In this document: one piece after another, positions 1 through 9,129 of the stretch
Position numbering within the stretch: the stretch's first letter is position 1
How the letters are laid out: each line of letters opens with the position of its first letter
NCBI GenBank assembly: GCA_029781855.1
Contig: JAKOVX010000010.1
Location: forward strand, 1 to 62,306
Length of the DNA stretch: 62,306 bases
Direction of reading: 5' to 3'
Source of the DNA: Acidobacteriota bacterium
GTDB taxonomy: Bacteria > Acidobacteriota > Blastocatellia > Pyrinomonadales > Pyrinomonadaceae
Notes under the pieces: model-generated
The model's database searches: none
The model's input: the letters and a program-made list of their open reading frames with translations, nothing else
Told to the model about the DNA's origin: nothing
Made by a program: the position numbers and the translations under genes

Positions 1-2
1 GA

Positions 3-269
3 GATGTGAATGGGATATCGGTTCCGTTCGACGATGGCAGCTTCATTTATCGCGTTCAAAGATACTATTCATATGAATTTGCCGGCAAGACGTTTGCCTA
101 TCAGGTTGAATACGAGTTTTTTGACGCCGATACGGGTGACGAAGTTGGGGCAACAACCGCCGCCTTTTATGTTGACGAAATAGGAAGCGGTACTTTTGGA
201 ATTGGCTGTGTAAAGGACTTTAAGTTGGATCGGCTGCCTGTTTGGGTCAAAAATCTCGCCTCAAAATAA
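3..269 (+). CDS. C-terminal part of an unrecognised protein (cut by window edge)
   Basis: The reading frame is open at the left edge and ends at TAA 267-269, so only the last ~88 residues are visible. The GTG at position 6 is probably internal, because the frame continues upstream of it with no stop. The visible part is rich in Phe and Tyr and alternates polar and hydrophobic residues (for example YYSYEFAGKTFAYQVEYEF), which suggests a beta-rich domain. No motif or family is recognised. It converges on pta with only 5 bases between the stop codons. Confidence 0.6.
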   Translation, partial: DVNGISVPFDDGSFIYRVQRYYSYEFAGKTFAYQVEYEFFDADTGDEVGATTAAFYVDEIGSGTFGIGCVKDFKLDRLPVWVKNLASK

Positions 270-274
270 CATGA

Positions 275-1282
275 TCAACTAGTCTTCCTCGCCTGTGACT
301 GAACCGCCGTGATCGCGACGGCGTCGACGATGTCTTCGGCCTTGCAGCCGCGGGAGAGGTCGTTGCAGGGGCGGTCGAGGCCCTGGAGGATCGGGCCGAT
401 GGCGGTGCCGCCGGTCAGGCGTTCGGTGAGTTTGTAGGCAATGTTGCCGGAGTTGAGATCGGGGAAGATGAGTACGTTCGCACGGCCGGCGACGGGCGAG
501 CCGGGAGCTTTTGAATTCGCGACGGACTGCACGAGCGCCGCGTCGGCCTGGAGTTCGCCGTCGATCGCGAGGTCGGGCATACGGACGCGAACGGTTTTGG
601 TCGCTTCGATTATCTTGTCGAGAGACGGGTGTGTAGCACTTCCTTTGGTCGAGAACGAGAGCATCGCAACCCGCGGCTCGGCCCCGAGTAAAGCCCGGCA
701 CGAATCCGCCGAAGCGATCGCGATCTCAGCCAGCTGAGCAGCGTCCGGATCGATTACCACACCGCAATCCGCATAGATCATCGCACCGTTTTCGCCAAAC
801 TTCTTATCCGGCACGACCATCAGGAAAAAACTTGAAACGGTTTTGAATCCTGCTCGAACGCCAATACACCTGAGCGCGGCGGCGACCGTGTGAGCCGTGG
901 TGTTCGTCGCTCCGGCGACCGAGCCGTCGGCCTTGCCTTCACGGACGAGGAGGTTGCCAAAATAGAGCGGATCTTTGACTGCCTGCTCGGCTTCCTCAAG
1001 CGTGACGCCTTTGGCCCGCCGCATCTGGTGATAAAGCGTCGCCATTTTGCCAAACTCGTGATGGTCCTTGCGGTGATCGAGGATCGACACGCCGTTGAGA
1101 TTGGCCCCGGCCTGGGCGGCAAGCTCGCGGACCTTTTCTTCGTTGCCGATGACCGTGATCTTCGCGATCCTGTCACGCGAACACGCCGCGGCGGCTTCGA
1201 TCGTGCGAACGTCGCCGCCCTCGGGCAGGATTATATGTTGGATGTCGGCGGCGGCCCGCTCTCTGATCTGCTGTAATATCAT
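275..1282 (-). CDS. pta: Phosphate acetyltransferase
   Basis: Catalyses reversible transfer of an acetyl group between CoA and phosphate (acetyl-CoA to acetyl-phosphate) in the cytoplasm. The ~335-residue protein has the length of the short, single-domain Pta class (PTA_PTB fold). Family landmarks include [14 protein letters not shown] near the N-terminus, [20 protein letters not shown] in the first third, and [22 protein letters not shown] near the C-terminus, the conserved phosphate/CoA-site segment. The frame extends to 1333, but the ATG at 1282 ([10 protein letters not shown]) gives the normal Pta N-terminus and is preferred. No acetate kinase gene (ackA) is adjacent, so the usual pta-ack pair is split or absent locally. 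Confidence 0.9.
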   Translation of the reverse strand: MILQQIRERAAADIQHIILPEGGDVRTIEAAAACSRDRIAKITVIGNEEKVRELAAQAGANLNGVSILDHRKDHHEFGKMATLYHQMRRAKGVTLEEAEQAVKDPLYFGNLLVREGKADGSVAGATNTTAHTVAAALRCIGVRAGFKTVSSFFLMVVPDKKFGENGAMIYADCGVVIDPDAAQLAEIAIASADSCRALLGAEPRVAMLSFSTKGSATHPSLDKIIEATKTVRVRMPDLAIDGELQADAALVQSVANSKAPGSPVAGRANVLIFPDLNSGNIAYKLTERLTGGTAIGPILQGLDRPCNDLSRGCKAEDIVDAVAITAVQSQARKTS

Positions 1283-1381
1283 AGCCGTGCACTTGAATTT
1301 ACCATACAACGAATCGGCGGCGAACTTGCACAAAGCACCGGTTGTTTCTAGACTGAAGGAAACCTACGAGGACAACGAGCG

Positions 1382-1909
1382 ATGAGCAGAGAAAAAGAGC
1401 CGAAAACCAAGTTGAAACGACGCGAAAAGTCCGAGTTGAAGGGCAGAATGCGCAGCTTTTTGATGTTCCTGCCGAACATGGTCTTGCTGCTCGGCCGGCT
1501 TCTGAAAGATATCCGCGTTCCGACCGCCGAAAAAGCTCTCTTCGTCGCGGCCATCGTTTACGTCATTTCACCGCTTGATCTGATCCCGGACGTTTTCCCG
1601 TTCATCGGACAGGTTGACGACCTTTACGTTGTCGCTCTCGTGCTGCTGCGTCTGGTAAATCGGACCGACGAATCGGTGGTCCGCGAGCATTGGTCGGGCG
1701 GCGGCGACATTGTCGCACTAGCAGACTCGATCGCCAGCATCGCACCAAAATTCCTTCCAAAACGCGTCGCCCGCGTGATCACGTCGCGGGTTGAACTTGC
1801 TCCGGCCGGCCAGATATTAAAAGGGATCACCGACCGTGACGAGGCTGTTGTTCGCGAAATACAGGCCGATGAGATCGAACTCGATCCGCAATCGTCGTTT
1901 GCCAATTAG
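1382..1909 (+). CDS. DUF1232 (YkvA-like) membrane protein
   Basis: A 175-residue protein with the signature of the DUF1232/YkvA family, VYVISPLDLIPDVFPFIGQ, followed by VDDLYVVALVLLRLV, at about residues 58-90. The family is small, probably membrane-associated, and of unknown function. The N-terminus is strongly basic (KEPKTKLKRREKSELKGR), as expected for a cytoplasmic tail beside a membrane segment. The C-terminal third is soluble and acidic. It is divergent from pta and ends in a good intrinsic terminator, so it is probably a single transcription unit. Confidence 0.75.
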   Translation: MSREKEPKTKLKRREKSELKGRMRSFLMFLPNMVLLLGRLLKDIRVPTAEKALFVAAIVYVISPLDLIPDVFPFIGQVDDLYVVALVLLRLVNRTDESVVREHWSGGGDIVALADSIASIAPKFLPKRVARVITSRVELAPAGQILKGITDRDEAVVREIQADEIELDPQSSFAN

Positions 1910-1939
1910 CCCGAGCCAATAAGCAGCATAATGTCGGCT

Positions 1940-1973
1940 GGCCTTGTCGCAAAAGACACGGCCTTTTATTTTT
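1940..1973 (+). terminator. Intrinsic terminator after the DUF1232 gene
   Basis: GGCCTTGTC (1940-1948) pairs with GACACGGCC (1955-1963) with one internal mismatch and a loop of GCAAAA. It is followed directly by TTTTATTTTT (1964-1973). It lies 31 bases after the DUF1232 stop codon. Confidence 0.75.
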
Positions 1974-2054
1974 CGATTTTGACGTGGCCTTCTGGATTCG
2001 ATCTGCCTTTGCGACTTTATTGTTGACAGTTCGCGAGAATACATCAGCATCAAA

Positions 2055-2085
2055 TTGACGCAGCCGTTGGCGTTTTCGTTATAAT
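2055..2085 (+). promoter_or_regulatory. Putative sigma-70-type promoter of clpC
   Basis: A perfect -10 hexamer TATAAT (2080-2085) lies about 28-37 bases upstream of the possible start codons. The best -35 is TTGACG (2055-2060), at a spacing of 19, slightly longer than optimal. No heat-shock CIRCE repeat or CtsR-like direct repeat was seen nearby. Confidence 0.45.
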
Positions 2086-2112
2086 GGGATACGTTCTCGA
2101 AAAGCCGACGAT

Positions 2113-4524
2113 TTGAATTTTATGTTCGAACGCTATTCGGAGAGGTCCCGCCGGGTGATCTTCTTCGCCAGATATGAAGCTCTCCAATACGGTTCACCGG
2201 TAATTGCCCCTGAACACATTTTGCTTGGCCTGATGCGCGAGGATAAGACCATCGCAGCCAGGTTTTTCCCGTTTCGGCACGCTCTGAGCGTCGATACGAT
2301 CCGAAAAGATGTCGAGGAGCGGATCGTACTCCGCGACCGGATACCGCAGTCAGCGGAATTGCACCTTTCGCCTGTCACGAAGCGAATTCTCTTTTACGCC
2401 AACGAGGAAAGCCGGCAGCTAAAGAATCGGCATATCGGCCCGGAGCATCTGCTCCTTGGTCTTGTCCGCGAAGAGAAATCGGTCGCAGCGGAGATTCTGT
2501 TCGGTTATGGGCTGAGGCTCCAGGACGTCCGCGATGAGATGTCGATGCAGAGCACCTCTCCCGGACTGATCCCGGCCGGTAAGGATACGTCGAAAGCACC
2601 GAACCTTTCCGAATTCACGCGTGATCTGACGGCTGAGGCAACCGAAGGGCGGCTCGATCCGCTCATTGGCCGTGAGGCCGAGATCGAACGCCTGATCGAG
2701 ATCCTTTGCCGCCGTACGAAGAACAATCCGGTACTGATCGGTGAATCCGGCGTCGGCAAAACAGCGATAATTGAGGGCCTCGCCCAGCGGATCGTCGAAC
2801 AAAATGTGCCGACGTTCCTTGAAAACAAACGCATCCTGTCGCTCGACCTGTCGCTTATCGTCGCCGGCACGAAGTACCGCGGCCAATTCGAGGAGCGGCT
2901 CAAGAAGATAATGGCGGAGCTCAAAGAGGCTCCCGAGAACATAGTCTTTATCGACGAGCTCCATACGCTCGTTGGTGCCGGCTCAGCGGAAGGTACTCTT
3001 GATGCCGCCAACATCCTCAAACCCGCTCTTTCGCGCGGTGAAATTCAATGCATCGGCGCAACCACGCCGTCCGAATATCGCAAGTCGATCGAAAAAGACC
3101 GTGCACTTGAACGGCGATTTCAGGCGATCAAGGTCGAACCCGCCACCGAGGCGGAGGCACTGGTCGTAATTCAGGGAATCGTCGAACGTTACGAAGCGTT
3201 CCACCAGATCCGTTACACCAAAGAAGCTCTCGAGACCGCCGTTCGGCAATCGAACCGCTACATTTCGGACCGCTTCCTCCCGGACAAGGCGATCGACGTC
3301 CTGGACGAAGCCGGTGCACGGGCGAAATTGCGGTATCAGCACGAAAATCGCGGCGAGCCGTCCTGGAAAGAGACCGTCGAGAACTGGAAGCGTGCCGCTG
3401 CGAACGAGGATCAGCTGATCTCGTATGAGCTGCGGACGCTCGAAGACTCGTTCTTCGCCGTCGAGGTGACTCGCGACGATGTCGAGGACGTCATTTCGCG
3501 TTGGACCGGCATCCCGATCACATCGATCAAACTCGAAGAGGCCGAAAAGCTGCTGAATATCGAGGCGACGCTTCACGACCGTATCGTTTCGCAGCGTCCG
3601 GCGATCTCTGCACTGGCACGGGCGATCCGCCGTTCACGTGCCGGACTGAAGAATCCAAGCCGGCCCGTCGGATCGTTTCTATTTCTAGGTCCGACCGGCG
3701 TCGGCAAGACCGAGGTAGCACGCACATTGGCCGAATATTTATTCGGATCCGAGCGGGCCCTCATTCGCTTCGATATGAGCGAGTTCATGGAGAAGCACTC
3801 GGTCTCGAAATTTATCGGCTCGCCTCCGGGATACGTCGGGCACGAGGAGGGCGGCCAACTGACCGAAAAGCTCCGCCGTTCTCCGTACGCGGTCGTTCTG
3901 TTCGACGAGATCGAAAAGGCCCATCCGGATCTGTTCAACGTGCTGCTTCAGGTTTTTGAGGACGGAATTTTGACCGACGCGCTTGGGCAGGTGATCGACT
4001 GCAAACACGCAATTTTTATCATGACCTCGAATCTGGGTGCCCGGATCATCCAGAAGAACGCGGCTTTCGGCTTTCGTGCGAATAACGACTCGTCGCGGGA
4101 AAAGATGGAGGAGCAGGTGATGGCAACCGTCAAGCAGACTTTTGCTCCTGAGTTCATCAACCGTCTCGACGAGATCGTCATCTTCGATGAACTCGCCGAC
4201 GAAGACCTGCATAAGATCCTCGACCTCCAGATCGGCCACCTCAACCGGATCGTCGCCGGCCGGCAGCTAACGATAATTCTCTCGGACGAGGCAAAATCCT
4301 GGCTGATCGAAAAGACCTGTGCGGACCGCAAATACGGTGCCCGCCCGCTCAAACGAGCCTTGCAAAAATATGTCGAAGACGAACTTTCGGAAGCTCTGAT
4401 CCAGGGCGAGGTTCGCGACGAGAGTTCGATCGAGGTATTTTGCGACGGCGATAAACTGGCGTTCCGGGCGACAAGGACTGACGGCTTGGATAATGAACTA
4501 ATTCAAAAGGCCGAGTCACGATAA
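2113..4524 (+). CDS. clpC: ClpC-type AAA+ unfoldase (Clp protease ATPase subunit)
   Basis: Two tandem AAA+ modules that unfold proteins for ClpP. Order: two Clp-N repeats (about 1-75, with [13 protein letters not shown], and 80-150, with [15 protein letters not shown]); first AAA+ with Walker A GESGVGKT near 210 and Walker [15 protein letters not shown]; a short ClpC-size middle domain around 410-450; second AAA+ with [19 protein letters not shown] and [13 protein letters not shown]; then the Clp D2-small domain. An FGF tripeptide in NAAFGFRAN sits where ClpC carries its ClpP-docking loop. The 803-residue length and short middle domain favour ClpC over ClpB. The start is uncertain: TTG 2113 or ATG at about 2122; neither has an obvious Shine-Dalgarno. 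No ctsR or mcsAB is adjacent. Confidence 0.9.
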   Translation: MNFMFERYSERSRRVIFFARYEALQYGSPVIAPEHILLGLMREDKTIAARFFPFRHALSVDTIRKDVEERIVLRDRIPQSAELHLSPVTKRILFYANEESRQLKNRHIGPEHLLLGLVREEKSVAAEILFGYGLRLQDVRDEMSMQSTSPGLIPAGKDTSKAPNLSEFTRDLTAEATEGRLDPLIGREAEIERLIEILCRRTKNNPVLIGESGVGKTAIIEGLAQRIVEQNVPTFLENKRILSLDLSLIVAGTKYRGQFEERLKKIMAELKEAPENIVFIDELHTLVGAGSAEGTLDAANILKPALSRGEIQCIGATTPSEYRKSIEKDRALERRFQAIKVEPATEAEALVVIQGIVERYEAFHQIRYTKEALETAVRQSNRYISDRFLPDKAIDVLDEAGARAKLRYQHENRGEPSWKETVENWKRAAANEDQLISYELRTLEDSFFAVEVTRDDVEDVISRWTGIPITSIKLEEAEKLLNIEATLHDRIVSQRPAISALARAIRRSRAGLKNPSRPVGSFLFLGPTGVGKTEVARTLAEYLFGSERALIRFDMSEFMEKHSVSKFIGSPPGYVGHEEGGQLTEKLRRSPYAVVLFDEIEKAHPDLFNVLLQVFEDGILTDALGQVIDCKHAIFIMTSNLGARIIQKNAAFGFRANNDSSREKMEEQVMATVKQTFAPEFINRLDEIVIFDELADEDLHKILDLQIGHLNRIVAGRQLTIILSDEAKSWLIEKTCADRKYGARPLKRALQKYVEDELSEALIQGEVRDESSIEVFCDGDKLAFRATRTDGLDNELIQKAESR

Positions 4525-4942
4525 CGGGTTCGGGGTTTCGTAAGAACTACGGCTGATCGAGAAAAGTGGCGCCGTCCCGGACCGAAACTCTTTTCATACC
4601 GAAAATATTTTTTTGTCGGCTCAAGGTAGCAACTCTCGCAAAATGCCTCGCATCTTAGAGGTTGGATTCGAGAGATGACGCTTGCAGCCTTTAGTGGCCG
4701 GTGAGCGATGAAGAGCAAGGGCAACGAACGGCGGGTTTCCTTTGTTTTGCTCGGATCCGGTTCACATAGTTCCTGCTAGAGTAAGCAGGCAGATGTTCAC
4801 CGACACTTTCGGCCGTACCCAAGCCAACAAGCGTTTCGGCACATTCCCCCAATAGAACATTCAACCAGAATCGGAGACGTAGTTACGTGAGTACTCGTCT
4901 GCGTAGCGAAATGTAAGTATACGCTTGGTTCTATTGGCGGTA
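4525..4942. other. 418-bp intergenic stretch without a visible gene
   Basis: No credible coding frame is seen between clpC and the permease gene. The only structure noticed is a short perfect hairpin, CCTGCT (4772-4777) with AGCAGG (4784-4789), not followed by a T run. The region is long for this gene-dense window and may hold the permease promoter or the remains of a lost partner gene. Confidence 0.5.
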
Positions 4943-6055
4943 ATGAAAGACAACCTACTACTCTCGAACATTCTACATCGGCCGGTCAGGTCATTGGTCA
5001 GCATCCTGGGTATCGGCCTAGGCGTATTGCTGATCATCGCGACAGTCGGCCTGGCGAACGGAACGCTTCGGAGCAATGCCCGCCGTGAGGCGAATGTGGG
5101 CGCTGAGATCATGGTGCGAGCCTCGGGCACGTTCGGGATGAGCGGCTCGGAACCTTTCCGGCTCCCGATCTCCACGGCGGGGCAGATCGCGAAGATCGAC
5201 GGCGTCCAGAGCGTCGTTCCGATCGGGCAAAATCTCGATTCGGCGAGTGATAGCGAGACTGGCAGCCGACTGATCGACGGCATCGATTTTGACGCAATGT
5301 CCCGCCTCGCCGGCCTGCAGATCGTCGAAGGCCGGCCGTTGGGAGCAGACGGTGACGAGGCGATCGTCGATACCGCCTGGCAGGCACAAAAGGACATCAA
5401 GGTCGGCTCGACATTGAAGATATATGACAAGGACTTCACCGTGGTCGGCACTTTCGAACCGCCGAGCGGAGCACGAATAAAAATACCTCTAAAGCGAATG
5501 CAGCATCAGCTCTCGCCCGATGCTGACAATTGCACGATGCTCCTGGTAAAGGTAAAGAATCCCGACCAGGAAAATGCGGTCGCCAAGAGTATCGCCAGCC
5601 AATTTCCAAACAATCAGGTGATATTCACAAGGGATTTCGAGGAGCTTTACGTCCACGCTATTCCTGCGATCGATGTATTCCTTAACGTCGTGATCGGTGT
5701 CGCCGCCGTGATCGGAACTCTCGTCATATTGCTGACAATGTACACGACCGTCACCGAGCGGACGCGTCAGATCGGAATACTAAAATCACTCGGCATGTCG
5801 AAATTTGATATCGCACGCCTGATCACGAAAGAGGCTCTCCTGATCAGCCTGTTTGGAGTGATCACCGGGGTCGTGATGGCGTTGCCGCTGCCGTTCGTCC
5901 TCGCAAAGACGTCGTCCTCAATGCAAGTCTCATTCGAACTCAAATGGGTGATCCTGACCCTGGCCGGCGGACTGGCTGGCGGAGCCATCGGAGCACTATA
6001 CCCGGCGATCAGGGCGGCGCGCATGGAAGCTGTAGATGCACTTAGTCACGAATAG
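4943..6055 (+). CDS. FtsX/MacB-type ABC transporter permease (orphan)
   Basis: A membrane subunit of the MacB/FtsX (type VII) ABC class, which drives lipoprotein release, efflux or periplasmic mechanotransmission. Layout: an N-terminal transmembrane helix (about residues 13-40, SLVSILGIGLGVLLIIATVG), a ~200-residue periplasmic MacB-PCD-like domain (from MVRASGTFGMSGSEP), then three transmembrane helices with the FtsX signature TVTERTRQIGILKSLGMSK near 280. The ATG at 4943 (MKDNLLLSN) is preferred; the frame extends 18 bases upstream only through a TTG. No ATP-binding or adaptor gene lies on either side, so the partner ATPase must be encoded elsewhere or lost. Confidence 0.8.
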   Translation: MKDNLLLSNILHRPVRSLVSILGIGLGVLLIIATVGLANGTLRSNARREANVGAEIMVRASGTFGMSGSEPFRLPISTAGQIAKIDGVQSVVPIGQNLDSASDSETGSRLIDGIDFDAMSRLAGLQIVEGRPLGADGDEAIVDTAWQAQKDIKVGSTLKIYDKDFTVVGTFEPPSGARIKIPLKRMQHQLSPDADNCTMLLVKVKNPDQENAVAKSIASQFPNNQVIFTRDFEELYVHAIPAIDVFLNVVIGVAAVIGTLVILLTMYTTVTERTRQIGILKSLGMSKFDIARLITKEALLISLFGVITGVVMALPLPFVLAKTSSSMQVSFELKWVILTLAGGLAGGAIGALYPAIRAARMEAVDALSHE

Positions 6056-6086
6056 ATACCGACTCTCGAACTTCAGTAGTAAACAG

Positions 6087-6106
6087 AAGGAGGCCCGTCT
6101 GCGGGC
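6087..6106 (+). promoter_or_regulatory. Distant Shine-Dalgarno with intervening hairpin before asnB
   Basis: AAGGAGG (6087-6093) is followed at once by GCCCG-TCTG-CGGGC (6093-6106), and the asnB ATG is at 6118. The start is fixed because Cys2 is the catalytic nucleophile, so the linear spacing of 24 bases is far too long. If the hairpin folds, the effective gap becomes about 11 bases. Its role in translation is an inference. Confidence 0.35.
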
Positions 6107-6117
6107 GTAGAACACGA

Positions 6118-8124
6118 ATGTGCGGAATCGTTGGTTGGGCAAACATTGACCCGAATTTAGAAGCGGATGGTCGCGATAACGCGGCGATCCTGCATGCAAT
6201 GTGTTCGCGTATCGAGCACCGCGGCCCTGATTCGGAAGGGGCGTTCCTTACGAACTCAGCCGCACTCGGTATCCGGCGCCTTGCCGTGATCGATCTCACG
6301 ACCGGCGAGCAGCCTTTTTTTAATGAAGACAGGACAGTAGCCACCGTCCTTAACGGCGAGATCTACAATTATCGAGAACTTCGTTCCGACCTGATCACCC
6401 GCGGCCACCGTCTGCTTTCGAACTCCGACACGGAGGTTCTGCCTCATCTTTACGAAGAATCGGGACCACAGATGGTCGAGAAATTGAACGGGATGTTTGC
6501 ATTCGCCACTTGGGACGAGAAACGTAAACGGCTCTTCATCGTGCGCGACCGCTTCGGCAAGAAACCGCTTTACTATGGCGTTTTTGGCGGCAAGTTGATC
6601 TTTGCGTCTGAGCTAAAAGCACTTATCGCCCACCCTGACGTCGAAACACGTCTTAGCCTGCATGCTCTGCGGCAGTATCTTGCCTTTGATTACATTCCGG
6701 CACCGTTTTCGATCTACGAAGGGATTTACAAGCTGCCGGCTGCTCATCACCTTACGCTCGAACGCGGCGAGATCAAGATCGAGCAATACTGGGACTTAAA
6801 TTACAAAAAGAGGTTGCCCTACCCGACCATCGAGGCCGCGGCCGACGAACTCAGTTCCCTGATAGCCGATTCAACAAAAATGCGGATGATCGCGGACGTT
6901 CCGCTCGGCGTGCTGCTCAGCGGCGGCGTAGATTCGTCGTGCATCGCCGCGTTTGCCCAGCGGTTTTCAGAGAAGCCGGTTAAGACGTTTTGTATAGGAT
7001 TTGAAGAAGCCTCGTTCGATGAATCTGACCGTGCCCGACAGGTTGCAAAGCATCTCGGAACTGAGCATCACGAAGATCGGCTAAGCGTACAGCGTGCGGC
7101 CGATCTAATTCCCGAGATCGCCGGATGGCTCGATGAACCGATGGCGGATTCGTCTATCCTTCCGACATTTCTGCTTTCGCGATTTGTTCGTTCAGAGGTA
7201 ACGGTCGCCCTCGGCGGCGACGGTGCTGACGAGATCTTTGGCGGTTACCCGACATACCTAGCTCACAAAGTCGCCGAACGCTACGAAAAGATCCCGAATT
7301 TTTTGCGGCGGAACTTGATCGAGAACGCGGTAAACCGCCTGCCTTCAGGCAATAGAAATATGACGTTCGATTTCCTGGCAAAACGCTTTTTTCGCTCGCT
7401 CTCGAACAAGGACCCTATTTCCCGACATTTGTCGTTTTTCGGATCGTTTACCAATGACGAATTTGACGGGCTTTTGACCGATTCCGTTAACTCTCAGTCC
7501 GGTACCGATATTTACGCCGAGGCCCGGGACTTGGCCCTTCGATGTGAATTCGACACTGCTCTCGAATCAGACAATGTTGTCGAGCGAATGCAGTTCCTGG
7601 ATATGAAGTTTTACCTCGCCGAAGACATCATGACCAAGGTCGACCGTGCGAGCATGGCCGCGTCGCTGGAGGTTCGATCGCCTTACCTCGATCGCCGGAT
7701 AGTTGAATTTGCTGCGGCGCTGCCGCGTGATTTCAAGCTAAATTGCGCGACGCCAAAATTCCTCTTCGGCCGAACCGGAAAACGCGTGTTGAAGATGGCC
7801 GCCGCCCCACTGCTTCCCGAATCGATAATTAACCGGAAGAAGAGCGGCTTTGTGATACCGCTCGCCGGGTGGCTGCGAGGGAGGCTTAATCCGCTCATTC
7901 GGGACATGCTTGCCGCGGACCGGATCGCGGCTCAGGGACTTTTCAATCCGGTTTATGTGCAGAAACTACTTCGTGAACACGAATCAGGCAAACTGGATCA
8001 CGCGAAAACTATATGGTCATTGTTGGTCTTCCAGATATGGATGGAAAATTTTGGCCCGTCGCGTGCAGTTAATTCGGCGACCAACACAAACGTCGTTCCC
8101 GAACTGATAGCAAAAGCAGCGTAG
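6118..8124 (+). CDS. asnB: Asparagine synthase (glutamine-hydrolysing) family protein
   Basis: Transfers ammonia from glutamine to an AMP-activated carboxylate, classically aspartate to asparagine. It starts MCGIVGWA, giving the N-terminal nucleophile Cys2 of the class II glutaminase domain (about 1-210; RIEHRGPDSEG, LNGEIYNYRELR). The synthetase domain carries the PP-loop LLSGGVDSS near residue 270 and LGGDGADEIFGGYPTY. At 668 residues it is longer than E. coli AsnB (~554) and matches the longer family often found near exopolysaccharide/exosortase loci. An exopolysaccharide group lies at 32-38 kb, but the two are not linked. Amidation of a sugar or lipid substrate rather than free aspartate is therefore possible. 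Confidence 0.85.
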   Translation: MCGIVGWANIDPNLEADGRDNAAILHAMCSRIEHRGPDSEGAFLTNSAALGIRRLAVIDLTTGEQPFFNEDRTVATVLNGEIYNYRELRSDLITRGHRLLSNSDTEVLPHLYEESGPQMVEKLNGMFAFATWDEKRKRLFIVRDRFGKKPLYYGVFGGKLIFASELKALIAHPDVETRLSLHALRQYLAFDYIPAPFSIYEGIYKLPAAHHLTLERGEIKIEQYWDLNYKKRLPYPTIEAAADELSSLIADSTKMRMIADVPLGVLLSGGVDSSCIAAFAQRFSEKPVKTFCIGFEEASFDESDRARQVAKHLGTEHHEDRLSVQRAADLIPEIAGWLDEPMADSSILPTFLLSRFVRSEVTVALGGDGADEIFGGYPTYLAHKVAERYEKIPNFLRRNLIENAVNRLPSGNRNMTFDFLAKRFFRSLSNKDPISRHLSFFGSFTNDEFDGLLTDSVNSQSGTDIYAEARDLALRCEFDTALESDNVVERMQFLDMKFYLAEDIMTKVDRASMAASLEVRSPYLDRRIVEFAAALPRDFKLNCATPKFLFGRTGKRVLKMAAAPLLPESIINRKKSGFVIPLAGWLRGRLNPLIRDMLAADRIAAQGLFNPVYVQKLLREHESGKLDHAKTIWSLLVFQIWMENFGPSRAVNSATNTNVVPELIAKAA

Positions 8125-8205
8125 AATCTCATTTTCTCGAAGTATGCATTATTTCGGCTTGCATGCGGGTCACATGCTGATTCGGTCTGGTAGAATTGTT
8201 AACGG

Positions 8206-8439
8206 ATGCCGAATAGTATGTACCGCAGAGCGAAGTTTGTTGAGATCCTTCACGAGATACGCCAGGAGATGGCACACGAGGCCGACTATGACGTTGACCT
8301 GTTTGCCGAACTCGCTCGCACAGGCAATCCGGCCGTCACGTCCCGCAAACGGAAAAAACTCTCGGTTCGAGACGAAGTTCCGGAAACGGAAACCGCAGCC
8401 GACACTTTGCGTTTGGACAGTTCCGCCAGGGAAGATTGA
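8206..8439 (+). CDS. Small hypothetical protein
   Basis: A 77-residue charged protein. The N-terminal half (YRRAKFVEILHEIRQEMAHE) looks helical and amphipathic; the C-terminal half is polar and probably disordered. No family is recognised. It lies between asnB and a lytic transglycosylase on the same strand, separated from both by short gaps, so it may belong to that transcript. An alternative start is the ATG at 8218. The call rests on position, strand and codon character, not on homology. Confidence 0.5.
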   Translation: MPNSMYRRAKFVEILHEIRQEMAHEADYDVDLFAELARTGNPAVTSRKRKKLSVRDEVPETETAADTLRLDSSARED

Positions 8440-8505
8440 CTATACTTTCTGTTTGTTTATTTCGAACTAACCTGATTAAATAACGACCTAAATAGGTTCC
8501 GAAAT

Positions 8506-9129
8506 TTGCGGCGATCGGAGATAATCCGCCGACGGCCTCCTTTGATCACGATGATCCGTTATGTGCTGGCAATCAGTTTCGTTTTGACAGTTATTGTCGC
8601 CTCGGGGTCATTGTTTTTCCCCGATTACTGGATCCACCGGTACGACGCGTTGATCGAACGCCAGGCGCGGGTCTATCGCCTCGACGACAAATTGGTCTGG
8701 AGCATCATTTACGAGGAGACCTATTTTCGGGCCTGGAAATTAGGGAACGCCGACGAGGTCGGTTTGATGCAGGTAACGCCGGCGGTCGCACGCCAGTGGG
8801 CGAAGGAAACGGGACTGAAGGAGTTTGAAAAACAGGCGAGCGAAAATCTAAGGCAGTTTCTTTCCGACCCTGAGCGAAATATCCAGATCGGCTGCTGGTA
8901 TCTGGAGAAGGTCCGCGAGCAGTACCGTGGGCGGCAGGCTGAGACGGCCATGTCGCTCGCCGCATACAACGCGGGCCCGAGCCGAGTGGACGAATGGACG
9001 CGCGACGCAGATGCGGCGACGATGTCCGAATCGGATTTTGTTGCCCGAATAAATATTCCATCTACCCGTTCGTACGTAACTTCGATCCTCGATCGATATC
9101 GCACCACTCAAAAGCCGATCTCCGGATGA
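8506..9129 (+). CDS. SLT-family lytic transglycosylase, membrane-anchored
   Basis: Cleaves the MurNAc-GlcNAc bond of peptidoglycan without water, forming 1,6-anhydro-MurNAc, in the periplasm. One N-terminal membrane helix (YVLAISFVLTVIVASGSLFF) is followed by a Slt70 C-terminal-like domain. The catalytic Glu is in IIYEETYFRAWKLGN, followed by DEVGLMQVTP (the GLMQ motif) and later the AAYNAGPSRVDEW signature. It resembles short Slt35/MltE-size enzymes. The start is ambiguous: TTG 8506 adds a basic N-terminus, while ATG 8551 would begin MIRYVLAIS. Its stop overlaps the start of the next gene (ATGA), indicating translational coupling. Confidence 0.85.
   Translation: MRRSEIIRRRPPLITMIRYVLAISFVLTVIVASGSLFFPDYWIHRYDALIERQARVYRLDDKLVWSIIYEETYFRAWKLGNADEVGLMQVTPAVARQWAKETGLKEFEKQASENLRQFLSDPERNIQIGCWYLEKVREQYRGRQAETAMSLAAYNAGPSRVDEWTRDADAATMSESDFVARINIPSTRSYVTSILDRYRTTQKPISG

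Noticed and set aside
2113..4524. ClpB disaggregase
   Set aside because: The middle domain is short and a ClpP-docking-type FGF loop is present; length 803 fits ClpC rather than the ~860-residue ClpB.
4772..4789. Hairpin CCTGCT/AGCAGG as a terminator of clpC
   Set aside because: It is about 250 bases from the stop and not followed by a T run.
8994..9125. 44-residue N-terminal extension of the amidohydrolase
   Set aside because: It lies entirely inside the transglycosylase gene in another frame and has no family similarity; ATG 9126 overlaps the stop in the usual ATGA fashion.
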